Assembly (NCBI GenBank): GCA_035492655.1
Contig: DATJJB010000592.1
Location: 1 to 9,650 of the forward strand
From: Kutzneria sp035492655
GTDB taxonomy: Bacteria > Actinomycetota > Actinomycetes > Mycobacteriales > Pseudonocardiaceae
Direction: 5' to 3'
DNA length: 9,650 nt
The translations under genes were made by a program, and so were the position numbers. The notes under the pieces are model-generated. The model was not told the origin of the DNA and made no database searches. It saw only the letters and a list, made by a program, of their open reading frames with translations. Numbering within the stretch: position 1 is the stretch's first letter; the number at the start of each line of letters is the position of its first letter. Below are positions 1 through 8,100 of this stretch, piece by piece.

Positions 1-227
1 TGGCCGCAGAACTGGCGGCGCTCGGGGTAGGCCGGATCGGTGAGCAGGCTCGGCTCGCCGACCGGGAGCGAGGACAGCGCGTAGACGTCGGTGCCGCCCC
101 ACGAGCTCGTCGCGGGCGGCGGGGTCGGTTCCTCGTGGTGCACCGGTTTCGCGATCTTGCGTTGCCCGCAGATGTCGCAGAACCCGGTCGGGGCGACTGG
201 TTGGCCGCAGCACATCGTGTCGGTCAT
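1..227 (-). CDS. PknG-like serine/threonine protein kinase, N-terminal fragment (3' part outside window)
   Basis: This is the first 75 codons of a gene read leftwards from an ATG at 227 and cut by the window edge; it is open throughout. The protein starts MTDTMCCGQPVAPTGFCDIC. Cysteines at 6, 7, 17 and 20, and a further one at 74 in ERRQFCG, look like zinc- or iron-binding knuckles. Actinobacterial PknG-type kinases begin the same way: a Cys-rich segment with a CDxCG motif, then a 'LxxLPxxxPxxxLxxDPxxPExxRFCG' stretch leading to a rubredoxin-like domain, the kinase domain and TPRs. Here that stretch reads DVYALSSLPVGEPSLLTDP. In this family the cytosolic kinase senses nutrient or redox state and phosphorylates FHA-type regulators. 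The start overlaps the stop of the upstream protease gene (ATGA, 227-224), so the two are probably co-translated. The kinase domain is not in the window, so the call rests on the N-terminus alone; another zinc-ribbon/TPR protein of this operon type is the alternative. Confidence 0.72.
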   Translation of the reverse strand, partial: MTDTMCCGQPVAPTGFCDICGQRKIAKPVHHEEPTPPPATSSWGGTDVYALSSLPVGEPSLLTDPAYPERRQFCG

Positions 228-1645
228 GTCCGCCGACGCACCTCCGCGACGTAGGCGTGGACTCGGTCATGGGCGGTGGTCAGCTCGCACGGGTGGGCGT
301 CGAGGGCGGCCAGCGCGGCCCGGTACATCTCGGCCAGCACGGCGTCCTCCATCAGGCCGTGCTCGGCGGCCTTGGCGTTGTAGCTGATCAGGAGGCCGCG
401 CAGCAGCTCGAAGTCCTTCAGCGCCGCGTCGTTCTCCTCGTTGGCCTGCTTGACGGCGTCGAGGCTGTCGACCAGCTCGCGCTCGTAGCGGCGCAGCGCC
501 CGGGCCAATCGGGTGGCTTCCTGGTCGCGGACGCTGGAGCGCAGGATGGCCAGCGGCAGCTCGAGTTCCGCCGCCAGCGCCGGGATGTCGGCCAGGTTCG
601 GCCGCGGCGTGAAGCTCGTGCGGATCATCGCCCGACGCCGACGAGCCCGGCCCTCGTACTCGGCCAGTTGCTCGACGCCGCGGGCCAGCTCGTCCACTCG
701 CTGCTGGAGCGCGTCCAGCTGCCACTGCTTGGCCAGGACCGCTGACGGGGACGAGTCGTCCTCGAACTGGAGCACCACCGTCGCGCCCTGGCGGACCAGC
801 GGCCCGACCACGTCGTCCAGCACCTGTTCGGGCTGCTGGGCCTGCTCGATGCCGGCGAGGCCGAGCGACAGGTGCTTGTCGATCGGGCGGACGGCCTCGG
901 ACAGCTCGGCGGTCGACTTGCCGCTGGCGTCGACGACCCGGTCCGAGGACAGCGACCCGATCTGGATCACCAGCACGCCGATCGTCGGCTGCCAGCCGTC
1001 GGGCTCCACGTCGTCGCCGATCCACTGGTCGATCGCCGGCACGTGCCGGCGCAGCGTGTCGACCGGAATGATCCAGGCGAGCTTGGCTTCCCGAAAGCTC
1101 GTGACGACCATGCCGACGACCGACCCACTGACGTCGTCGAGCGCGGCCGCGCCGCTGAAGCCGGGGCGGATCCGGGAACCCAGGTCGCCGTGGTCGAGCT
1201 GGATCCACTCGCAGTCCGGGCCGCCGGTGCCGGCCAGCACGGCCGAGGCCCAGATGCCGAAGTCGTGCTCGACCGGGAAACCGAAGGCGTGCACGGTCCG
1301 GTTGCGCGGCGCGGGCAGTCGGTGCAGCGTGGCGCCGGGGAGATCGGTCGGCGTCGTGGTCCGGAGCAGGGCGATGTCCGCGCCGCCACCCGGCAGCGTC
1401 GGGGCCCAGCAGCCAGGCACGATCATCGCCGTCGCCGACGTGCCGAGCTCGACCCATTCGGCGGTGATCTCGACGTTCTCACCGTAGTCATGGGCCTTGG
1501 TGACGACATGGGCGCACGTGAGGACGGCACCGCCGGTCAGGGCGATGCCGGCGCCGAGAATGGTGCCGCGGCTGTCCTTGAGGCGAAGCCGCCACGGTTC
1601 AGCGTCGGGAGATCGCCCTGCTGCGGATTCAGCGTCGATGCTCAC
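224..1645 (-). CDS. Trypsin-like serine protease with coiled-coil C-terminal region
   Basis: A 473-residue protein from a GTG at 1645, with AAGG (1659-1656) about 10 nt upstream as ribosome binding site. Residues about 15-210 form a chymotrypsin-fold peptidase: His46 in VLTCAHVV, Asp90 in GADIALLR and Ser164 in RPGFSGAA make a complete catalytic triad, so it should be active. There is no signal peptide or membrane segment, so it probably acts in the cytoplasm. Residues about 219-300 (starting TIGVLVIQIGS) look like an alternating beta/alpha segment that I cannot assign. Residues about 305-470 are highly charged and helical, with likely coiled coils (for example 311-340 and 375-415). The stop overlaps the ATG of the PknG-like kinase gene, which suggests a protease-kinase functional pair; the substrate is unknown. 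Intracellular trypsin-like domains are known in actinobacterial signalling and conflict gene clusters. That it serves such a cluster here is inference. Confidence 0.85.
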   Translation of the reverse strand: MSIDAESAAGRSPDAEPWRLRLKDSRGTILGAGIALTGGAVLTCAHVVTKAHDYGENVEITAEWVELGTSATAMIVPGCWAPTLPGGGADIALLRTTTPTDLPGATLHRLPAPRNRTVHAFGFPVEHDFGIWASAVLAGTGGPDCEWIQLDHGDLGSRIRPGFSGAAALDDVSGSVVGMVVTSFREAKLAWIIPVDTLRRHVPAIDQWIGDDVEPDGWQPTIGVLVIQIGSLSSDRVVDASGKSTAELSEAVRPIDKHLSLGLAGIEQAQQPEQVLDDVVGPLVRQGATVVLQFEDDSSPSAVLAKQWQLDALQQRVDELARGVEQLAEYEGRARRRRAMIRTSFTPRPNLADIPALAAELELPLAILRSSVRDQEATRLARALRRYERELVDSLDAVKQANEENDAALKDFELLRGLLISYNAKAAEHGLMEDAVLAEMYRAALAALDAHPCELTTAHDRVHAYVAEVRRRT

Positions 1646-1681
1646 CGTCTGCGCACCTTACGGCGGCCGACTTCGCGACAC

Positions 1682-1720
1682 CGCGGAACCGCCGACGATC
1701 ACCCGGTCGGCGGATCCGCG
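1682..1720 (-). terminator. Strong hairpin, probable terminator of the GH3 gene
   Basis: The arms CGCGGAACCGCCGAC (1682-1696) and GTCGGCGGATCCGCG (1706-1720) are complementary over 15 positions with one A/A mismatch, around a 9-nt loop. The structure begins 10 bases after the GH3 stop codon on the minus strand and lies upstream of the protease start. There is no T-run, as is common for actinobacterial intrinsic terminators. It probably insulates the protease-kinase operon from the glycosidase gene. Confidence 0.6.
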
Positions 1721-1729
1721 TGCCGTGAC

Positions 1730-4489
1730 TCAGGCCGGCAGCTGCCAGCGCTGCTGCGGCTGGCCGTTGCAGTCCCAGATCTGCAACTGCGTGCTGTTGG
1801 CCGTGGACGCCGACGGATCATCCAGGCAGCGCCCGGAATTCGGGTTCACCAGCGCGCCGTTCTGGGCCTGCCACTGCTGGGCGCCGGTGCCGTTGCAGTC
1901 GTAGAGCTGGACCTTGGTGCCGTTGGCGGTGCCGGCGCCGCTGACGTCCATGCACTTGCCCAACGACTGCACGGTGCCGTCCGAGCCGACCGTCCAGGTC
2001 TGCGCGGCGGAGCCGTTGCAGGCGTAGATCTGCACCGGTGTCCCGTTGTTCGTGTTGGCGGAGCGGACATCCACGCACAGATTGCTGCCGACGCCGGCGA
2101 GGATCGGGCCGGTGTGCCCGGTGCCGCCGCCGTTGCCGGTCGTCGCCGTCCAGACGAAGGTCATGTCGCCGGAGGCCCCGGTGCTGTCGGTCGCCGTGAC
2201 GGTCACGGTGCTGGTGCCGCCGGTCGTGGCCGTGCCGGAGATCGTGCCGTCGGCGCTGATCGTCAGGCCGGCCGGCAGGCCGGAAGCAGTGAAGGTGAGC
2301 CCGGTTCCGGTGGCCTGTACGGGCAAACTGACCGCCGTGCCGACCGGGCTGCTCATACCCTGGGGATTCGTCACGGTGACGGTGTTGCCGGCGTCGGTGC
2401 TGGTGACGCTCAGCGTGCCGGACAGCTGCGGGTTGGCGGAGGTGTTGCCGACCGCGATCCGGTACGAGCCCAGCGCCGTCGTCCAACCGTTGTTCCAGTA
2501 CGCCAGGTCGTGCAGGGTCAGCGGGAAGCTGACCGTCGTGCTGGCCCCGGGCTGGAGGCTGACCTTGTCGAAACCCTTGAGCTGCAAGGGCGGCTCGCCG
2601 GTGGTGGCCGGATCGCCGACGTACAGCTGCGCGACCTCGGAGCCGGCGCGGCTGCCGGTGTTGGTCACGGTGGCCGTCACCGTCGCCTTGCCGTGCGCGT
2701 CCAGCGGGGTGATCTGCAGGTTGCTGAACCCGAAGCTGGTGTAGGACAAGCCGAAACCGAACGGGTACAGCGGGGCGATGTTCTGCGCCTGGTACCAGCG
2801 GTAGCCGACCTTGACGCCCTCCGAGTACTGCACGGTCCCGTTGCTGCCCGGCCACTGCGCCTGGGTGTGCGCCGGAACGTCGTTGAGGCTCTTGGGGAAA
2901 CTCACCGGCAGCTTGCCCGACGGGTTGGTGTCGCCGAACAACACCGAGGCGATGGCGTTGCCGTCCTCCTGGCCCGGGTACCACGCCTCCAGGACGCCGG
3001 CGACGCCGTCCACCCACGGCATCGTCACAGCCGAGCCCGTGTTGAGCACCACCACGGTGTTCGAGTTGGCCGCGGCGACCTGGCTGATCAGCGAGTTCTG
3101 CACGCCCGGCAGGTCGATGGTGCCGATGTCGCTGCCCTCGGACTCGTTGTAGCTGGCGAACACGACCGCCAGGTTCGAGTTGCGGGCCAACGTGACGGCC
3201 TGGGCGATGTTGCCGGAGCTGTCGCCGGCCGCGTACTGCACGCTCACGCCGGAGCCGGCGCGGCTGGTGATGCCCTGCAACGGCGTGACCGTGCCGGAGG
3301 AGTTGACCCGGGCGCTGCCGCCGCCGGCGGTCTGCGGCGAGGTGCTGGCGTCCGCGCCGATCACCGCGATCGAATGCACGTTGGCGGTGTTCACCGGCAG
3401 GACATTGTTGTTACGCAACAGAACCGTGCCCTCGGCGGCGATCTGGCGGGCCGCCGTCTTGTGCGCCGTGGAGGTCACGGTCGCGCCGGTGCCGCCGGTG
3501 TGCGGGTTGTCGAACAGGCCGAAGGCGAACATCTCGGTGAGGATCCGGCTGACCATCGAGTCCAGCGTCGCCGGCGTGACCTGGCCGTTCTGCACGGCCG
3601 TCTGCAGTGCGTTGCCGAAGAAGTCGCCGCCGGGCATCTCCTGGTCCATGCCGGCATTGGCCGAGGCCACCGTGGAATGCGTGCCGCCCCAGTCCGAGGT
3701 CACGAAGCCCGGAAAGCCGAACTGGGTGCGCAGCGGGCCGTTGAGCAGCGACGGGTTCTGGCAGGCGTAGGTGCCGTTGACCGTGCTGTACGAGCACATC
3801 GCCGAGGACGCCGCGCCCTGCTGCACGCCGGCCTGGAACTGCGGCAGGTAGATCTCCTGGAGCGTGCGGTTGTCGACGATCGCGTTGTCGGACGGCGTGT
3901 TGCGGTTCGTCTCCTGGTTGTAGACGCCGATGTGCTTGATCTGCGCCAGCACACCGGTGCCCTGCACGCCACGGATCTCCGCCGCGCCGAGCCGGCCGGC
4001 CAGGTACGGGTCCTCCGACATGGACTCGAAGGCGCGGCCCCAGCGCGGGTCGCGGACGATGTTGACCGTCGGGCCGAGGTTGACGTTGGCCCCCTTGCCG
4101 GCCTCCTCGCTGCCGACCAGCTGGCCGTACTGCGTCTCGGCGTCGACGTTCCAGGTCGCCGCGGCCGCCACCGGGGCCGGTAACTGGGTGACGCCGTTGA
4201 GGTTCTCCCCCACGCCGGCCGGGCCGTCCTCCAGGCCCAACGCCGGAATGCACAGCGCCGGGATCGCCGGCGTGTTGCCCACGTAGGCGCCGCCGGCGCC
4301 GTGCAGCAGGCTGATCTTCTGGGCCTGGCTCATCTGGGCCAGCACCTGGGCTACTCGCTGCGGCACCGGGGCCGTCGAGCCCACCCACGGGCAGGCCGCG
4401 TTCGGCGCGGCGGCCACGGTTGTCGGTGTCAACGCGGTGACGGCCAGACTCACGGCTGCGGCTACACCCAGCCAGCGACGTGCGGACAC
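1730..4489 (-). CDS. Secreted glycoside hydrolase family 3 (beta-glucosidase-like) with C-terminal ricin-type lectin domain
   Basis: A 919-residue exported enzyme. The GTG at 4489 was chosen because GAGGAG (4499-4494) lies just upstream and the product then opens with a clean signal peptide: SARRW, hydrophobic core LGVAAAVSLAVTAL, Ala-rich cleavage near 30-33. An in-frame GTG at 4501 is the alternative. The GH3 N-terminal TIM barrel (about 45-330) holds NIVRDPRWGRAFES and the nucleophile Asp266 in FVTSDWGG. The GH3 C-terminal alpha/beta domain (about 350-575) holds NESEGSD (448-454), with Glu451 the likely acid/base. A fibronectin-III-like domain follows (about 580-695), then a putative Ig (He_PIG-like) domain (702-783). 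A Gly/Thr linker leads to a beta-trefoil (794-919) with three QxW motifs: QTW, QQW and QRW. The family releases terminal beta-D-glucose or related sugars from oligosaccharides, and the trefoil should bind polysaccharide. A CebR-like operator upstream favours cello-oligosaccharides; beta-xylosidase or glucanase specificity remains possible. Confidence 0.93.
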   Translation of the reverse strand: MSARRWLGVAAAVSLAVTALTPTTVAAAPNAACPWVGSTAPVPQRVAQVLAQMSQAQKISLLHGAGGAYVGNTPAIPALCIPALGLEDGPAGVGENLNGVTQLPAPVAAAATWNVDAETQYGQLVGSEEAGKGANVNLGPTVNIVRDPRWGRAFESMSEDPYLAGRLGAAEIRGVQGTGVLAQIKHIGVYNQETNRNTPSDNAIVDNRTLQEIYLPQFQAGVQQGAASSAMCSYSTVNGTYACQNPSLLNGPLRTQFGFPGFVTSDWGGTHSTVASANAGMDQEMPGGDFFGNALQTAVQNGQVTPATLDSMVSRILTEMFAFGLFDNPHTGGTGATVTSTAHKTAARQIAAEGTVLLRNNNVLPVNTANVHSIAVIGADASTSPQTAGGGSARVNSSGTVTPLQGITSRAGSGVSVQYAAGDSSGNIAQAVTLARNSNLAVVFASYNESEGSDIGTIDLPGVQNSLISQVAAANSNTVVVLNTGSAVTMPWVDGVAGVLEAWYPGQEDGNAIASVLFGDTNPSGKLPVSFPKSLNDVPAHTQAQWPGSNGTVQYSEGVKVGYRWYQAQNIAPLYPFGFGLSYTSFGFSNLQITPLDAHGKATVTATVTNTGSRAGSEVAQLYVGDPATTGEPPLQLKGFDKVSLQPGASTTVSFPLTLHDLAYWNNGWTTALGSYRIAVGNTSANPQLSGTLSVTSTDAGNTVTVTNPQGMSSPVGTAVSLPVQATGTGLTFTASGLPAGLTISADGTISGTATTGGTSTVTVTATDSTGASGDMTFVWTATTGNGGGTGHTGPILAGVGSNLCVDVRSANTNNGTPVQIYACNGSAAQTWTVGSDGTVQSLGKCMDVSGAGTANGTKVQLYDCNGTGAQQWQAQNGALVNPNSGRCLDDPSASTANSTQLQIWDCNGQPQQRWQLPA

Positions 4490-4533
4490 GGTTCTCCTCA
4501 CTGAGCACACGTGGACAGGCGCGCAGTGGCGGC

Positions 4534-4547
4534 TGGGAGCGCTCTCA
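4534..4547. promoter_or_regulatory. CebR/LacI-family operator-like palindrome
   Basis: TGGGAGCGCTCTCA matches the 14-bp palindrome TGGGAGCGCTCCCA, known as the CebR (cellobiose/cellotriose-responsive LacI-family repressor) box in Streptomyces, at 13 of 14 positions. It lies 44 nt upstream of the GH3 start codon and 66 nt upstream of the divergent SUKH gene. The natural reading is repression of the glycosidase until cello-oligosaccharides appear. No CebR gene is in the window. Confidence 0.7.
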
Positions 4548-4560
4548 AAAGGTGGCATAT

Positions 4561-4575
4561 GTTGTCGTCGACAAC
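4561..4575. promoter_or_regulatory. Perfect 15-bp palindrome in divergent promoter region, candidate operator
   Basis: GTTGTCGTCGACAAC is a perfect inverted repeat: 7-bp arms around one central base. It sits midway between the divergent GH3 and SUKH starts, 13 bp from the CebR-like box. Its TTGTCG (4562-4567) could also serve as a weak -35 for the plus-strand gene, with an AT-rich GATAAA at 4587-4592. The binding protein is unknown. Confidence 0.4.
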
Positions 4576-4613
4576 GAGCACGGATCGATAAAGATGGCGG
4601 AGGGTGCGACCAG

Positions 4614-5174
4614 ATGCCCCAGTTGAGGGATGCCGCGGCCCGGCTGGCCGCGCTGGACTGCTGCCGGCTCACCCCCGGGCTGACATCCGCCGAGTTCGCC
4701 CAGGTGGAGGCCCGGTACGGCTTCACCTTCGCCGACGACCACCGAGCCTTCCTCGCCACCGCCCTGCCGGTCGACGACGGTCCGCACGGCTGGCCCGACT
4801 GGCGGGACGGCGACCCGGCCGTGCTGCGGGACATGCTCGACTGGCCGGTCGAAGGGGTGCTGTTCGACGTCGAGCACAACGTCATGTGGGACCCCTCGTG
4901 GGGTCCTCGGCCGGACACGGTGCCCGAACGCCTCGATCTCGCCCGCCGGCACCTGGCGTCCGTGCCGCAGTTGGTGCCGGTCTACGCCCACCGCTATCTG
5001 CCGGCCGGCATCAGCGGGCATCCGGTGCTGTCCGTCTACCAGACCGACATCATCTACTACGGCCTCGATCTGTCCGACTACATCCACCAGGAGTTCGGCG
5101 GCCCCGGCATGTCCCGCGCCGACCCGGCCTGGCAGCCGGTGGCGACCGTGCCATTCTGGCGGGACTTTCTGTAG
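4614..5174 (+). CDS. SMI1/KNR4 (SUKH superfamily) protein
   Basis: A 186-residue soluble protein. The ATG at 4614 was chosen because GGAGGG (4599-4604) lies 9 nt upstream; the frame is open further upstream but has no better ribosome site. The N-terminal pattern is that of SUKH/SMI1-KNR4 domains: LTPGLTSAEFAQVEARYGFTF (residues 19-39, broken here as LTPGLTSAEFAQ then VEARYGFTF), DDHRAFLATALP (41-52) and a WPDWR turn (60-64). The C-terminal half (118-161) ends in the typical strand-rich PVYAHRYLPAG, HPVLSVYQTDIIYYG and DLSDYI. No signal peptide or membrane segment is present. SUKH proteins are protein-binding modules, often immunity proteins against toxins; no toxin gene is adjacent. The stop lies 12 nt before the STAND gene, whose ribosome site overlaps this stop, so the two are very probably one operon. 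Its role as a partner or regulator of that STAND protein is inference. Confidence 0.82.
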   Translation: MPQLRDAAARLAALDCCRLTPGLTSAEFAQVEARYGFTFADDHRAFLATALPVDDGPHGWPDWRDGDPAVLRDMLDWPVEGVLFDVEHNVMWDPSWGPRPDTVPERLDLARRHLASVPQLVPVYAHRYLPAGISGHPVLSVYQTDIIYYGLDLSDYIHQEFGGPGMSRADPAWQPVATVPFWRDFL

Positions 5175-5186
5175 GAGGGGGAACGG

Positions 5187-8100
5187 ATGGGTGCGGGTCG
5201 TCCGGAACAGCCGCTGGATCCGTCGGCCGGTCCGGTGCAGCGGTTCGCGTGGGAGCTGCGGCAGCTGCGGGAACAGGCGGGGCGGCCGACCTACCGGCGA
5301 TTGGCTCAGCAGGCCCATTACTCGGTGACCACGCTGGCGGATGCGGCCAAGGGCGACCGGCTGCCGTCATTGGAAGTGACGTTGGCCTTCGTCACCGTGT
5401 GCGGCGGCGATCCGGCTGAATGGGAAACGCGGTGGCGGGCCGCGGCGGCCGAATTGACGCCCACCCGGTCGGTTTCGCCGCGCGACTCCGACGACCAGCC
5501 CCCTTATGCCGGACTGGCGCCGTTCCAGCCGGCGGCCGCGGACCGGTTCTTCGGGCGGGAACGGCTCGTCGACGACCTGATGACCCGGCTGACGTCCCGG
5601 CGATTCCTCGCGGTCGTCGGCGCTTCGGGTTCCGGCAAATCGTCCCTGTTGCGAGCCGGGCTCATTCCCGCCCTGCCGGCACCGTGGCGGCCGGTGTTGC
5701 TCACGCCCGGGGCCGACCCGCTGCGCGAGTGCGCGATCCGGTTGGCCGCGTTGCTGGACACCGACCCTGACGCCCTGGTGGCCGGTCTGGCCGAGGATCC
5801 GGCGAACCTGGGCATCCACGTGCGTCAGGCGCTGGTCGACGCGCCGCCGGAGGCGGAAGTCGTGTTCATCGTCGACCAGTTCGAGGAGGTTTTCACCCTC
5901 TGCGACGACGAGCAGGAACGGGACCAGTTCGTCGCCGCCCTGCTGGCCGCGGCCAGCCGTGGCGGCAGCCGGACCAGGGTGGTGCTCGGCGTGCGGGCCG
6001 ACTTCTACGCCCGGTGCGCCGAACACCCCGGCCTCGTCGCCGCCCTCCAGGACGCCGAGTTGTTGGTCGGACCGATGACCACGGCGGAGCTGACCAAGGC
6101 GATCACCCAGCCGGCCGCCCGCAACGGGTTGGTCGCGGAGAAGGCGTTGACCACGGCCGTCCTCGCGGATGTGGCTGGACAGCCGGGATACCTGCCGCTG
6201 CTCTCGCACGCGTTGCTGGAGACGTGGCGCCGTCGGCGCGGCAACGCCCTCACGCTGTCCGGCTATCTGGCCGCCGGTGGGGTGCGCGGCGCTGTCGCCC
6301 AGACCGCGGACAGCGTGTACCAGGATCTCGACCCCGATCAGCAACAGGTGGCCAGGCGGATCCTGCTGCGTCTGATCGCGCTCGGCGACGGCACCGAGGA
6401 CAGCGGCCGACGAGTCTCAAGACGTGAGTTCGACGCCGATCCCGACACCGTCGCGGTGCTGGACCGGCTGGTGCGCGCCCGGCTTCTGACCTTGGGCGAC
6501 AACACCGTCGAGCTCGCGCACGAGGCCTTGATCCGCAGCTGGCCCACGCTGCGCGGCTGGATCGACGAGGACCGGGAGCTGCTGCTGGCCCAGCGGCGTC
6601 TCAGCGACGCGGCGGCCGAGTGGGAACGCAACGAGCGTGACGAGGAGTACCTCTATCGGCGGGCCCGGCTGACCGCTTGGGAAGACCGGGATCTCGGCCG
6701 GCTCAACGAATCCGAGCGCGCCTTCCTCGACGCGGGCAAGCAGCGGCACGCGCACGAACTCACGCTGAGCCGCCGGCGGATCCGCCGGACGCTGATCGGT
6801 GCCGGGGTCGTTGTCGTAGTGGTGAGCCTGTTGTCGGTGCTGGCGCTCGTGTCGGCCAATCGCGCCGGCCGTGAGCGGGACCTGGCCTTCTCCCGGCAGC
6901 TGGTGGCCGACGCGCGTGCCCAGCTGGCGCTCGATCCCGAGCTTGCCCTGCTGCTCGCCCGGCAGGCCTATCGCGTCGTGCCGACCGCGGAGGCCGAAGC
7001 GGCGTTGCGGCAGGCCAGCCTCGACACCCGGGTCGTGGCGACGGTGCCCAGCGGTCAGCGCGAGGTGTACAGCGTGGTCTTCAGCCCGGACCGGCGGCGG
7101 GTGATCAGCGCCGGGACCGACGGCACCGTACGGGTGTGGGATCGCGCAGGGGCCAGCCTGGCACCGCAGCCGGCGGTGGTGTCCGGTGAGCAGCGCGACG
7201 CCGCCAAGCTGGCCGTCACGCCGGACGGGCGGAAGTCGGCCAGCGTCGGCGAGGACGGCGCGATCCGGCTCCGCGATCTCGTCGACGGCCACGAGCAGGT
7301 CCTGCGCGGGCACGAGGGATCGGTGCGCGGCCTGGCCTTCGATGCTCACGGGAACCAGCTGGCCAGCGCCGGGGACGACAGCACCGTGCGCATCTGGGAC
7401 GTGCCGACCGGGCGCGAGGTGACCGTGCTTCGCGGTCACCAGGGCGCGGTTTTCAGCGTCGCCTTCGCGCCCGACGGACGGCTGGTCAGCGGCGGCGAGG
7501 ACGGGAAGGTCCGCGTCTGGAACCTGGCCGACGGGCACCAGGACGCCGTGATCACCGCCCACGACGACACCGTGAAACGGGTCGCGGTCAGTCGGGACGG
7601 CCGGCTGGCCACGGCCAGCGACGACGGCACCGTCAAGGTCTGGAAGGACCTGGGGCAGGGCGATCCCGTGGTGCTGCGCGGGCATGACGGCACCGTCGAG
7701 ACACTGGCGTTCAGCCCGGACGGGCGGACCGTGGCCAGCGGCGGCCAGGATGGCGTGGTCCGGATCTGGAGCGTCACCAGCTCCACCGATCCGTTGATGC
7801 TGCGCGGCCATCGCGGCGTGGTGTGGGACCTGGCCTTCGACCCTGACACGCCCTCGCGGCTGGCCAGCGCGGGCGCGGACGGCACCATTCGGATCTGGGA
7901 CGTCACGCCGCCTGGGGATCCGATCGTGCTGCGCGGCCACACCGGGCGCGTCGCGCCGGTCGAGTTCAGCCCGGACGGCCAGCACGTCGTGACCGGCGGC
8001 CATGACGCCACCGTCCGCATCTGGAAGGCCACCGGCGACAGCAGCCCGGTCGTCCTGCGCGGGCACGACGGCGAGGTGTGGGACGTGACGTTCAGCCCGG

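Noticed and set aside
872..4183. 1103-residue open frame on the plus strand across the protease and GH3 genes
   Set aside because: It is antisense to two genes with clear domains, is Arg/Gly/Ala-rich without recognisable motifs, and reflects GC-rich codon bias.
4490..4918. Upstream in-frame extension of the GH3 frame by 143 codons
   Set aside because: It would bury the signal peptide, overlap the SUKH gene antisense and bypass the good ribosome site at 4499-4494.
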